A stretch of 64,000 bases of DNA. Origin: CAYMYN01 sp964394665. GTDB taxonomy: Bacteria; Planctomycetota; UBA1135; GCA-002686595. The notes beneath the pieces are model-generated. The model was not told where the DNA came from and made no database searches. It worked only from the letters and a program-made list of their open reading frames with translations. The stretch lies in the NCBI GenBank assembly GCA_964394665.1, contig CAYMYN010000003.1, positions 124,001 through 188,000 on the forward strand. The letters run 5' to 3'. Shown in pieces: positions 51,153 to 60,331 of the stretch (positions are counted from its first letter, which is position 1; every line of letters begins with the position of its first letter). A program made the position numbers and the translations under genes.

Positions 51153-51168
51153 GTAGGCTCTGGGGCCC

Positions 51169-52137
51169 ATGTCCCTCTTCCTCGTCACCGGCGGCGCCGG
51201 CTTCATCGGCTCGCACATCGTGCGAGCGCTCGTGGCGCGCCGGGAGCGCGTGCGGGTCCTGGACGATCTCTCCAGCGGGCGCCTCGAGAATCTCGCCGGC
51301 CTCGAAGTGGACGAACTCGGCAGCGGCGCCCCGGTCGAGCTCCTGCGGGCCTCGGTGACCGACGGCGCGGCCTGCGCCCGGGCTTGCGCCGGTGTGACGG
51401 GCGTCTTCCACGAGGCGGCCCTCGTCAGTGTGCCCCAGAGCCTGGCCGAGCCCGAGCGTTGCTACGAGATCAACGTCATGGGCACCCTGCGCCTGCTCGA
51501 GGCGGCGCGCCTGGGCGGCGTACGCCGCTTCGTGTTGGCCGCGTCCTCCGCTGCCTATGGCGAGAGCGTCGAGCTCCCCAAGCGCGAGACGATGACGCCC
51601 GACCCGCGTTCCCCCTACGCGGCGAGCAAGCTGGCCGGGGAGGAGCTCCTGCGCGTCTGGGGCATCGCGCACGGCCTGCGCACCGTCTCGCTGCGCTACT
51701 TCAACGTGTTCGGTCCCGGCCAGCGCGACGACAGCCCCTACACGGGCGTCATCGCGATCTTCGCGCGTGCGCTACTCGAGGGGCGCGCGCCCACGATCCA
51801 CGGCGACGGCGAACAGACGCGCGACTTCACCTACGTCGACAATGTCGTCGAGGCCAACCTACGCTGCCTCGACGTCGAGCTCGACCCGGGCATCGTGCTC
51901 AACGTGGGCGGGGGCGAGCGCATCTCGCTCAACCAGCTCCATGCCGCCATGGCCGAGTGCGCCGGGCGCGCGCTGCCGCCGGTCCACGGCCCGGAGCGAG
52001 CGGGCGACGTGCGGCACAGCCTGGCCTCGCTGGAGCGCACCCGGGCGGCCCTGGGCTGGTGCCCGAGGGTGGACTGGCGCACGGGGCTCGCCCGGACCCT
52101 GGACTGGTACCGGGCTCGGGCCGGGGCGCGCGCCTGA
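51169..52137 (+). CDS. NAD-dependent sugar-nucleotide epimerase, GalE/WbpP type
   Basis: A 322-residue extended short-chain dehydrogenase. The NAD-binding motif is GGAGFIGSH (8-16), the catalytic triad includes S126/S127 in AASSAAYG and Y150/K154 in SPYAASK, and RYFNVFGPGQ is the substrate-loop signature of UDP-hexose and UDP-N-acetylhexosamine 4-epimerases. The form SVPQSLAEP is close to the WbpP/Gne type, which favours acetylated sugars, but the substrate is not certain. It is a single-gene unit with TAGGCT at 51154-51159. Confidence 0.92.
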   Translation: MSLFLVTGGAGFIGSHIVRALVARRERVRVLDDLSSGRLENLAGLEVDELGSGAPVELLRASVTDGAACARACAGVTGVFHEAALVSVPQSLAEPERCYEINVMGTLRLLEAARLGGVRRFVLAASSAAYGESVELPKRETMTPDPRSPYAASKLAGEELLRVWGIAHGLRTVSLRYFNVFGPGQRDDSPYTGVIAIFARALLEGRAPTIHGDGEQTRDFTYVDNVVEANLRCLDVELDPGIVLNVGGGERISLNQLHAAMAECAGRALPPVHGPERAGDVRHSLASLERTRAALGWCPRVDWRTGLARTLDWYRARAGARA

Positions 52138-52186
52138 GGCGACCGCCACGCGCGCTCGGTGGCCCTTGAAGGGGCCCGCGGCCCCG

Positions 52187-52216
52187 TTGCCGCTCGGGCG
52201 CGGGGAGGAGTAGGAT
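52187..52216 (+). promoter_or_regulatory. Promoter of pckA
   Basis: TTGCCG (52187-52192), an 18-base spacer and TAGGAT (52211-52216), both four of six consensus bases. The leader would be about 138 bases. A GGGGCC-CGC-GGCCCC hairpin at 52171-52185 just upstream may end the epimerase transcript. Confidence 0.4.
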
Positions 52217-52360
52217 CTTCGGCCCGATTCGGAGCCGGAAGCGCGCCCAGCGAGGGCGCGTGGTCGCCCCCCGGTCGGCGGCCCGGAGAGTGCGCGAACC
52301 TCCCCCGACCGCGGCGCTGCCGCACCCCCGCGCGACCCGGCCCATCCCACGGAGCCCCCC

Positions 52361-54019
52361 ATGACGCTGCAGCGAGAACTCGAGGCCAAGCTCGGCCTGA
52401 AGACCGTGACGTTCGAGGTCGACCTCCCCAAGGAGAAGCTATTCCACGAGGCCATCGCCAACGATCGGGGTCGGGTGCGCAAGGACGGTCCCGACGACGA
52501 GCAGAAGGCCTTCCCCACGCGCCTGGGCGTGAAGGGTCCGCTGGTCTACTACACCGATCCTTCGTGCACCGGACGTCCGGTCCAGGACACGTTCGGCGTG
52601 GCCTGGGAGGAACTCGAGGACACGGTGTGGTGGAAGAACGACTTCAGTCGCTTCGATCCCCAGAAGTACCAGGGGCTCCTCGAGCGCGTCGTGCAGCACC
52701 TCAACGAGCGCAAGGCGCGCCTCTACGTCAAGAACGTGTACTGCGGCAATGACCCGCACTACGCGGTGCCCTATCGCTTCGTCGGCGAGTTCGCGACGCA
52801 TGCTTTCTTCGCCCACAACATGTTTCCCAAGGTCGTGCCGGGCGTGCAGGGCGAGGCGGAGAAGCGCTGGACCATGCTCAACGTGCCGAGCTTCCGTTGC
52901 CAGCCGGAGCGCGACGGCACGCGTTCGGAACGGGCGGTGATCCTGGACTTCAAGAACCAGATCGTGCTCGTCGTGGGCCGCGCCGACTACTGCGGCGTGG
53001 TCAAGAAGAGCATGTTCACGGTGATGAACTACCTGCTGCCCGAGGCCGGTGATCTCTCGATGCACTGCTCGGCCAACATCGGCGCGGCGGGGGACGGGGC
53101 GATCCTGTTCGGTCTGTCGGGTACGGGCAAGACGACCCTCTCGGCGGACCCGGACCGTCAGCTCATCGGTGACGACGAACACGCCTGGACGGCGAACGGC
53201 GTCTCGAACCTCGAGGACGGTTGCTACGCCAAGCTGATCGATCTCGACAAGCGGGCCGAGCCGATCATCGCCGCGGCCATGTCGATGCCCGGGACGATCA
53301 TCGAGAACGTCCCGCCGCTGCCGGGCAAGCCGCTCGCCGAGACGGATCCGCAGGAGCTCGACCTCGCCGACCGCTCGATCACCGAGAACACGCGCTTCTC
53401 CTACCCGCTCGAGTGCAACCCCAACGTGGCCCCCGGCGCCCAGGGCCCGGCTCCGACCACGATCGTGCTGCTCACGGCCGACGCCTTCGGCGTGCTCCCG
53501 CCGATCGCGGTGCTCGAGGCGAGCGAGGTCATGTACCACTTCGTGCAGGGGTTCACGGCCAAGCTCGCGGGGACCGAGGTCGGCATCACCGAGCCGAAGG
53601 CGGCCTTCAGCGCCTGCTTCGGCGCACCCTTCATGGCGCGTCATCCCGCGATCTACGCCGAGCGGCTGGCGGCCAAGATGAAGGAGAATCAGGCCCGCTG
53701 CATCCTGCTCAACACCGGCTGGTCCGGCGGCCCGGCCGGGGTCGGCAAGCGCATCTCGATCAAGGACACGCGCCGGCTGCTCGACGCCGGGCTGGCAGGC
53801 GAGCTGCACGCGCCGGGCACGCAGTACGCAGTGCATCCGATCTTCAACCTGAAGGTGCCGCGCCACGTCGAGGGCATCGATCCCTCCGTCCTCGATCCGC
53901 GCTCGCGCTGGTCCGACAAGGCGGCCTACGACGCGGCCGCCGAGAAGCTGCGCTCGATGTTCCGCGAGAACTTCAAGAAACACGCCTTCGGCGAGCTGGG
54001 CGTCGAGCCCGTCATGTGA
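52361..54019 (+). CDS. pckA: Phosphoenolpyruvate carboxykinase (ATP)
   Basis: Converts oxaloacetate to phosphoenolpyruvate with ATP, the entry step of gluconeogenesis (552 residues; typical 530-545). Kinase-1a (P-loop) is FGLSGTGKTTLSADP near residues 250-264 and kinase-2 is QLIGDDEHAW just after. MHCSANIGAAGDGAILFGLS and ENVPPLPGKPLAETDP are family signatures, and YAVHPIFNLKVP near the C-terminus is another. It is an ATP- and not a GTP-type enzyme. The sialate-esterase-like gene follows after 29 bases. Confidence 0.97.
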   Translation: MTLQRELEAKLGLKTVTFEVDLPKEKLFHEAIANDRGRVRKDGPDDEQKAFPTRLGVKGPLVYYTDPSCTGRPVQDTFGVAWEELEDTVWWKNDFSRFDPQKYQGLLERVVQHLNERKARLYVKNVYCGNDPHYAVPYRFVGEFATHAFFAHNMFPKVVPGVQGEAEKRWTMLNVPSFRCQPERDGTRSERAVILDFKNQIVLVVGRADYCGVVKKSMFTVMNYLLPEAGDLSMHCSANIGAAGDGAILFGLSGTGKTTLSADPDRQLIGDDEHAWTANGVSNLEDGCYAKLIDLDKRAEPIIAAAMSMPGTIIENVPPLPGKPLAETDPQELDLADRSITENTRFSYPLECNPNVAPGAQGPAPTTIVLLTADAFGVLPPIAVLEASEVMYHFVQGFTAKLAGTEVGITEPKAAFSACFGAPFMARHPAIYAERLAAKMKENQARCILLNTGWSGGPAGVGKRISIKDTRRLLDAGLAGELHAPGTQYAVHPIFNLKVPRHVEGIDPSVLDPRSRWSDKAAYDAAAEKLRSMFRENFKKHAFGELGVEPVM

Positions 54020-54048
54020 TTCCGTCCCTCCAACCGGCCGAGGAGCCC

Positions 54049-55488
54049 ATGCGTCGCCCCCGATTCCGCACCGCCCCGTTCCTCGGCCTGTTGGTCCTCC
54101 TCTCCGCGCGAGCCGCCACGGCGGACGTGCGCCTGCCGGCGATCTTCGGGGATCGCATGGTGCTGCAGGCGGACCTCGGACCGAACTTCTTCGGTTGGGC
54201 CGACCCGGGCGAGGAGGTCACGGTGGGCCTGTACGTCGGTGACTCGACCCAGCTCCTGCAAGCGGGCTCGGCGCGGGCGGACGGCTCCGGGCGCTTCCAG
54301 GTGCGCCTCCAGCCCTTGGCGCCAGGTGATCCGCTGCGCATCGAGGTGCGCGGCAGCAACGCGATCGTGCTGCGCGACGTGCTCGTGGGCGAGGTCTGGA
54401 TCGCCTCCGGCCAGTCCAACATGGAGTGGCCCGTCTCCCAGTCCGCCGGTGCCGCGGAGGAATTGGCGGCGCCAAGCGCCCCCAAGTTGCGCCTGTTCCA
54501 GGTGCAGCGCGCCGCGGTCGACGAGCCCGCCACCGACGTCGTGGGCACCTGGCGCGAGGTCGATGCGGAGTCTTTGGCGGGCTTCAGCGCCGTCGCCTAC
54601 TCCTTCGGCCGCGAACTCGCCGCCCGCGTACCTCGCCCGGTGGGCCTGATCCAGGCCGCCTGGGGAGGGACTCCGGCCGAGGCCTGGACCGAGCGCTCGT
54701 TCCTCGAAGGCGTCGCGGCCTTCGCGCCGATCCTGGAACGGCACCCCGAGCGCGCGGCGTCGCGGGCGAGCACACTCTTCAACGGCATGATCGCCCCGCT
54801 GGCGGGGCTGCGCGTGCGCGGCGTGATCTGGTACCAGGGCGAGTCGAACGCGGACCGCGCCGAGCAGTACCGCGAGCTCTTCCCCGCCCTGATCCGCTCC
54901 TGGCGTGCGGCCTTCGCCGACCCGAGCTTGGCCTTCCTCTGGGTGCAGCTCGCGAACTTCCGGGCGCGCGCGGAACGGCCAGGGGAGAGCGAGTGGGCCG
55001 AGCTGCGCGAGGCGCAGGCCCTGGCCCTCGCGCTGCCGCGCACCAGCATGGCGAGCGCCATCGACATCGGCGACGCCGACGACATCCACCCGCGCGACAA
55101 ACGCACCGTGGGCGAGCGGCTGGCCGGCGTGGCGCGGGCCGTGGTGTACGGCCACTCCGTCGAGGTCTCCGGACCGCGTTTCTCGAGGCTGCGCCGGGTG
55201 GAGGGCGAACTCCTGCTCGAGTTCGATCACGCCGCAGGCCTGCGCACCCGCGACGGGAAGGCGCCCACGGGGTTCGCGGTGGCCTCCGCGGAGGGCGAGT
55301 TCCACTGGGCCGAGGCGCACCTCGAGGCCGGCGGAGTGCGATTGAGCTGCGCGGCGGTCCCCGATCCCGCCCACGTGCGCTACGCCTGGGCCGACAACCC
55401 CGCGGTCAACCTCGTGAACGGCGCTGGCCTGCCGGCCCTCCCGTTCCGCACGGACGAGCGCGTCCCCGCCACGGCGGGAAGGCGCTGA
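54049..55488 (+). CDS. Sialate O-acetylesterase-type SGNH hydrolase
   Basis: A 479-residue secreted esterase (signal peptide ending near ARAATA) with the GQSNMEW motif that holds the catalytic Ser, S123, and the Asp/His pair in DADDIHPRDK (H347). IQAAWGGTPAEAW and IWYQGESNA are signatures of the sialate O-acetylesterase (SASA, PF03629) family. Such enzymes in Planctomycetota are abundant and remove acetyl groups from polysaccharides; a real sialic-acid substrate is doubtful. GAGGAG just before the ATG is a good ribosome binding site. It overlaps no gene and is convergent with the porin-like gene 15 bases away. Confidence 0.9.
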   Translation: MRRPRFRTAPFLGLLVLLSARAATADVRLPAIFGDRMVLQADLGPNFFGWADPGEEVTVGLYVGDSTQLLQAGSARADGSGRFQVRLQPLAPGDPLRIEVRGSNAIVLRDVLVGEVWIASGQSNMEWPVSQSAGAAEELAAPSAPKLRLFQVQRAAVDEPATDVVGTWREVDAESLAGFSAVAYSFGRELAARVPRPVGLIQAAWGGTPAEAWTERSFLEGVAAFAPILERHPERAASRASTLFNGMIAPLAGLRVRGVIWYQGESNADRAEQYRELFPALIRSWRAAFADPSLAFLWVQLANFRARAERPGESEWAELREAQALALALPRTSMASAIDIGDADDIHPRDKRTVGERLAGVARAVVYGHSVEVSGPRFSRLRRVEGELLLEFDHAAGLRTRDGKAPTGFAVASAEGEFHWAEAHLEAGGVRLSCAAVPDPAHVRYAWADNPAVNLVNGAGLPALPFRTDERVPATAGRR

Positions 55489-55503
55489 ACCGCCGGCCAC
55501 GCG

Positions 55504-56949
55504 TCAGAACGTGTACTGCAGCGTCAGGTACACGAAGTCGATGTCGTCGTCCTGGCCCGACTGCCGGATCGCGTCGCCGGCGAAGAACCGGCTCGCCCCC
55601 GCCAGCAACGTCGCGTGACGGCTGAACGAGTGCGTGACGCGCAGATCGAGCTCGTTTCCGACCCAACTCGAATCGGCCGTGCCACCGGCGCGCACGACCC
55701 CTCCGCCGGCGTTGTAGAGCGCGTCGGACGTGTCGGCCAGCCAGAAGACATGGTGGATCAGGGTGACACGGGTGTCCTTGCGCGGGGTGAATCCAAGACC
55801 CAGGCTGGCGTCCCAGATGTTCTGGCGACCCACGGTGTCGATGTACCCGAGGTAGGCATGGCCCAAGGGGTAGAGCTGGTTGAAGGTCCCCACGTCGCCG
55901 CCCGCGCTGCCGTCGCCCGATCCGTGGTCCAACCCCAGCCAGGCTCGGGGTCTGCCCCGTTGGTCGGGGAAGTCGCGCCCCAGCTCGGCGCCGAACATCC
56001 ATGCGCTCACGTCGCCCGCGCCCACTCGTCCGAACTGGTAGGCGCCCTCGACGTCGTAGTCCCAGGGCCCGGCGCCGACGCGACCGTGCAGGCGCGCGCC
56101 GACCGTGTGGCGCTCCTCGGTGCCGGCGGTGGCGTTGAAGCTCGCCTGTTCGTTCTGGAGCCCGAGGTAGTAGACGTCGAGCCCTGGCCGGGAGCCGGAG
56201 GGCGGCCGTTCCGCATACAGCCCGAAGAACTGATTGTCGTCGTCGGCCTCGTTGAAGTCGCGCGCGTCCACGAGGACGAAGCGGGTCCAGAAGCCCGTGG
56301 CCTTCCAGTCCTCCTGCGCGAGGATTCCCTGCACTCCGTCCCAAGCTCGCAGGGTGTTGCTCCAATCGAGCGGGCTGACGAGACGCTGCTTGCCGAAGCT
56401 CAGCGCGGAGCGCCCAGGGCGTAGCGTGACGCGTGTGTCTCCCGGATCACCGAAGGAGAAATCGGCGAAGAGCTGCTGGACGTCGGCGCGGTCCTCGTCC
56501 AGCGCGCGCTTGCCCCCCGGGAGCTCGCGGTCGGAGAGCAGCGCGCTCTTGCCCTGGACGAAGAGGCGCAGATCACGGGAGAGGTGCAGGTCGGCGTGCA
56601 GCAAGAAGCGCCACAAGAGCAGCTCGTCGTCCGCGTTCGAGCCCGCGGGCACCTGCCCGAAGTTCGCGCCGCGCCAGAACTCGCCGCGCATTCGAGCCTG
56701 GCCGCCGAGAGTCAGCCAACGCGTGCCTTCAGGGTCGAGGGGTACGAACTTGATCCGGTCCCAGGCGTCGTCGGTGCGCTCGCGGTCCACGTTGCGCAGG
56801 GTCGACCAATCCTCGTTCTGGGGGAGGAGTTGGAAGCGCGGGCGCTGGATCGGGGTCGGCGCATCACCGTTCTGGGCCGCCCACAGCGGCGCCGCGGCGA
56901 GGGCCAGCAGCACGAGACCGCCGGGACGGGGGGAGAGGATGGGGCACAC
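55504..56949 (-). CDS. Outer membrane beta-barrel protein, alginate-export type
   Basis: A 481-residue protein with a signal peptide (GGLVLLALAAAPLWAAQ). It has many amphipathic beta strands ending in aromatic residues and a C-terminal Phe (TLQYTF), as in outer membrane barrels. The N-terminal part, with EDWSTLRN and LTLGGQARMRGEFW, matches the alginate-export domain (AlgE, PF13372) family. It should form a selective channel. I chose the GTG at 56949 because it starts just before the signal peptide and has AAGGAA before it; the open frame continues upstream with Arg-rich sequence. It is convergent with the esterase gene. Confidence 0.88.
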   Translation of the reverse strand: MCPILSPRPGGLVLLALAAAPLWAAQNGDAPTPIQRPRFQLLPQNEDWSTLRNVDRERTDDAWDRIKFVPLDPEGTRWLTLGGQARMRGEFWRGANFGQVPAGSNADDELLLWRFLLHADLHLSRDLRLFVQGKSALLSDRELPGGKRALDEDRADVQQLFADFSFGDPGDTRVTLRPGRSALSFGKQRLVSPLDWSNTLRAWDGVQGILAQEDWKATGFWTRFVLVDARDFNEADDDNQFFGLYAERPPSGSRPGLDVYYLGLQNEQASFNATAGTEERHTVGARLHGRVGAGPWDYDVEGAYQFGRVGAGDVSAWMFGAELGRDFPDQRGRPRAWLGLDHGSGDGSAGGDVGTFNQLYPLGHAYLGYIDTVGRQNIWDASLGLGFTPRKDTRVTLIHHVFWLADTSDALYNAGGGVVRAGGTADSSWVGNELDLRVTHSFSRHATLLAGASRFFAGDAIRQSGQDDDIDFVYLTLQYTF

Positions 56950-57154
56950 GTCGCTCGTTCCTTCTCGATGGGGTCTGGGGAGTGGCAAGCGGACGGGGGA
57001 GGCTACGCCGTCCCGCGCGTCCTCCGAGCTGGGCCGATGGGCGTAGGGAGCGCGGGCGCGCCCTCGGGATCGGTGCATGCTCGGGAGCGGCGACTCCAAA
57101 TCGAGGCACGCTGTCGCAGCTCCAGGCTGCCATCGCCGTGGCCACGACCCGACT

Positions 57155-60100
57155 TCAGGGGGCGGAGGGCGCGCTCCAGGTCAGTACCTGGCCCGTGGTG
57201 ACGAAGGCCAAGCGGCAAGCGATCGCGGACTCGGCCAGCCCCGTCTGCGCGGCGACCACGCGCCGATAGGCTTCGAGCTGCGGTCGGTGCGATTCGGCCC
57301 TGCCCGGGATGCCCGCCGGGTCGATGCGATCGGTCTTGAAGTCGATCACCTCGGCCGCGTCGGGGTGGGTGTCGTCGCCGTGGAGGACCAGGCGGTCGAT
57401 CGAGCCGGACCACAGGCGCTCGCCCCCGTCCTCGCGGAGGATCGTGGCGAAGGCCCGCTCGCGGAACGCGCGCGCCGGCCCGGCCGGGCGGGAGAGCAGG
57501 GCGCGGAAGTCTGGGGCTTCGAGAGAACGACGGAAGAGGGCCAGGGCCTCGGTGCGGCGGGCCGCGTCCGGCTCCAGGCCCGCGAGCAAGGCCAGCAGCT
57601 CGCCGTCGCTCGCCGCGAAGTCCTCCAGCCACCCGACCTCCTGGAACAGACGGTGAACGAGGGTGCCCAGGCGCGCTTCGGGGCTCGCCGCGATGCGCAG
57701 GACGTCGCCCACTCCCACGCGCGCCCGTTCGCCCGCGCTGGCGGTCCCGCGCGGCAGGTCGCGGGGCCGTTCGGCCGGGACCAGGACGAGCGGCGCGTCC
57801 TCGACCGCCTCGCCCTCGCCCTCCGTGGCCGCGAGTCCGGCGGCCCAGTCCTCGCGACCGTCCGGATGCCGCCAGAGGACGCCGTCCTCTCCGACCGCCT
57901 CGCCCCCCAGCAACTCGCGCAGCAGGCTGGCGTAGGTGCGCGCCGTGCTCGGCTTGCCGCTGCGCGGAGGGGGGGGCAGGATCATCTCGAGCCGGCGCGC
58001 CGCGCGCGTCATGGCGACGTAGAGCACGCACAGCGACTCGGAGCACTCGCGCTCCTCGACGGCTTCCGCCAACTCGCGGTGGGGCCGTGAGAACGCGAGC
58101 AGCACCTTCTTCGGTCGCAGGGTCACGCGATCGATGGGTCCGAACGGATCGGGGCGGGACCACAGGAAGGTGGACTTGGACTTCACCAACGTCCCGTCGA
58201 GCTCGGGCAGCACCACCGCGTGGAACTCGAGGCCCTTCGACTTGTGGATCGTCATCACGCGCACCCGCGAAGCCCGCGGGTCCTCGACGCTCGTGGCGCG
58301 CACGCGCCGCGCGAAGTCGACCGGGCGTAGGCTCGCACGGGGTTCGTAGGCGTAAGCGAGGTCGACGAGTTGACGAAACCGATCGACGTCCCAGGCGCTG
58401 AAGGCCGTGGCGCTCTCCACGGTGGGCAGCAGGGAGGCTGCGAATGGACCGTAGCCCTGGTGGGCGAGCGTGGCGCGCAGAGCGCGGGACGCGGCCCGGC
58501 GCGCGCTCGGATCGGCGTCGTCCCCGGGCCCCAGGCCCAGGGACGGGCCCAGCGGCGAGCTGGCGACGTGCAGCGCGGCCGCGCTGTCGCCGGGGTGGTC
58601 GGCCAGGTGCAGGGCCGAGAGGAAGACCTGGACCGACTCCGCGTCGGTGAGCGGATTGCCGCCCTCGCCGCTCGCCAGCAGGCCGCGGGCGCGCAGGGCC
58701 TGGAGCAGGCGTGGGATCGGCTTGCCGGTGCGGACGAGAACGCCGATCGAGGCGCCGGGTGCCTGCCGCGCGAGCTCGAGCACGCGCTCCACGGCCAGCC
58801 CGTGAACGGCGTCGGCGGGGCTCTGTTCGGGATCGGCGAAGCGCGCTTCGAGCAGCAGCGCCGCGCCCGGGAGCTCGCCGCGTTGGCTCTCGTGGGTCGG
58901 GTAACGCGCGCTGAAGGTCCGCGCGGCGCGGGCTTGGGCCGGCTGCTCCTCGTCGGTCAGGAGGGCGGACCGCCCGAGTGCGCCGAACACACGGTTGACC
59001 GTGTCGAGCACGACCGGGGCCGAGCGGTAGCTCGTCGCCAAGGTCGACGGAGGTTCGAGCACCGGATGTCGCGCCGCGAGCTCCTCGAGGAGACGCGGCT
59101 CGGCCTGCCGCCAGCCGTAGATCGACTGCTTGACGTCGCCCACGCAGAAGAAGCTGCGCGTCCCCAGGCCATCGGCGAGCACCTCCTCGGCCAACGGCGC
59201 GAGAGTGCGCCACTGGGCGGGGGAAGTGTCCTGGAACTCGTCCAGGAGCAGATGGTCCAGGCGCCCGTCCAGCCGGAACCACAGCTCGAGGCGGCGCTCG
59301 TCGAGGTTCCACGTCTCCTCGCTGGCCGTCGACGGCGCCAGCGCCAGGGGCAGGTCCTCGAAACGGTAGGCGCCCCGCTCGCGCTTGGCTGCCTGGTAGA
59401 GGCCTTCGAAGCGCGTCAGGAACGCGCGGCAGGTGCTGGTCATCTCGTTCGAGACCCGCAGTCGCTCGCGGGCGGCGAAGCGCGCGAGCTCGCCGAGCAC
59501 CTCGGCCGTCCCGTCCTCGATCGGTTTGCGCTGGAACTCGGTGCCGCCATCGATCACGCGCTGGACCAACGTGATCTCGAGGAAGTCCTCCCAGTCACCG
59601 CTCGCCACGGCGCGTCGCGCCCGCTCCACGTTCGTCTTCCAGTGGACGATGGGCGTGCCCTTCTGGGTCAACGGGAGCTCGACGCCCTCGAGCCGCGCGC
59701 CGAGCTCGGGCAGCTCCTCGGGAGGGGGCCCGTCGGGGAGCGGCATCGGCGTCCACGCGTCCGAGGCGCTCTCGAGGGCCAGCTCGCGGGCGTCGCGCAC
59801 CACGCCCAGCATCGCCGCGTGCACCGAGCGCGTCGCCGCGCCCCGCTGCAATCCGCGCAGCAATTCGACGCGTTCCTCCTGGCTACACTCGGCGAGCACA
59901 CGCCCGAGCACGTCGGTGCGCAGCTCCGCGTCGTCGAGCTCCTCGACCAGGGTCCACTCCGGCGGCAGCTCGAGGTCCAGGGCGAAGAGCTGCGCCAGGT
60001 GCACGAAGAACGAGTCCAGCGTGCGCACACGGAAACGGTCCAGACGCCGCGTGAGGTGCGCGAGCAGGGCCGTCACACGCTCGCGGTCGACCGCGATCCC

Positions 60101-60331
60101 CGGCGCCTGGGCCGCCAGTTCGGCGAGCTTCTCGGGCCGCGTCGCCGCTTCGAGCAGGCGCTCGAGGACGCGCTCCAGGATCTCTCCGGCGGCCTTGCGC
60201 GTGAAGGTCGTGGCCAGGATGCGTTCGGGCTCGACGCCCGCGAGCAAGAGGCGCAGGAAGTGACCCGAGAGCTGATAGGTCTTGCCCGTGCCCGCGCTGG
60301 CGAGGATCAAGCGATGGGGCGTGTGCGTCAT
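57155..60331 (-). CDS. AddA/RecB-like helicase-nuclease
   Basis: A 1058-residue UvrD-type helicase with a C-terminal nuclease, likely one half of a double-strand-break resection complex. Walker A is ASAGTGKT (11-18), motif II is LLLDEFQDTSP near 361, motif III GDVKQSIYGWRQAE, and motif VI LYVAMTRAARRL. The last 60 residues have the PD-(D/E)xK nuclease motif VIDFKTDR near 995 followed by QLEAYRR. The ATG overlaps the stop of the partner nuclease gene by four bases (ATGA). A RecB-type tail with the nuclease at the C-terminus argues for AddA. No recC- or recD-like gene is nearby. Confidence 0.9.
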   Translation of the reverse strand: MTHTPHRLILASAGTGKTYQLSGHFLRLLLAGVEPERILATTFTRKAAGEILERVLERLLEAATRPEKLAELAAQAPGIAVDRERVTALLAHLTRRLDRFRVRTLDSFFVHLAQLFALDLELPPEWTLVEELDDAELRTDVLGRVLAECSQEERVELLRGLQRGAATRSVHAAMLGVVRDARELALESASDAWTPMPLPDGPPPEELPELGARLEGVELPLTQKGTPIVHWKTNVERARRAVASGDWEDFLEITLVQRVIDGGTEFQRKPIEDGTAEVLGELARFAARERLRVSNEMTSTCRAFLTRFEGLYQAAKRERGAYRFEDLPLALAPSTASEETWNLDERRLELWFRLDGRLDHLLLDEFQDTSPAQWRTLAPLAEEVLADGLGTRSFFCVGDVKQSIYGWRQAEPRLLEELAARHPVLEPPSTLATSYRSAPVVLDTVNRVFGALGRSALLTDEEQPAQARAARTFSARYPTHESQRGELPGAALLLEARFADPEQSPADAVHGLAVERVLELARQAPGASIGVLVRTGKPIPRLLQALRARGLLASGEGGNPLTDAESVQVFLSALHLADHPGDSAAALHVASSPLGPSLGLGPGDDADPSARRAASRALRATLAHQGYGPFAASLLPTVESATAFSAWDVDRFRQLVDLAYAYEPRASLRPVDFARRVRATSVEDPRASRVRVMTIHKSKGLEFHAVVLPELDGTLVKSKSTFLWSRPDPFGPIDRVTLRPKKVLLAFSRPHRELAEAVEERECSESLCVLYVAMTRAARRLEMILPPPPRSGKPSTARTYASLLRELLGGEAVGEDGVLWRHPDGREDWAAGLAATEGEGEAVEDAPLVLVPAERPRDLPRGTASAGERARVGVGDVLRIAASPEARLGTLVHRLFQEVGWLEDFAASDGELLALLAGLEPDAARRTEALALFRRSLEAPDFRALLSRPAGPARAFRERAFATILREDGGERLWSGSIDRLVLHGDDTHPDAAEVIDFKTDRIDPAGIPGRAESHRPQLEAYRRVVAAQTGLAESAIACRLAFVTTGQVLTWSAPSAP

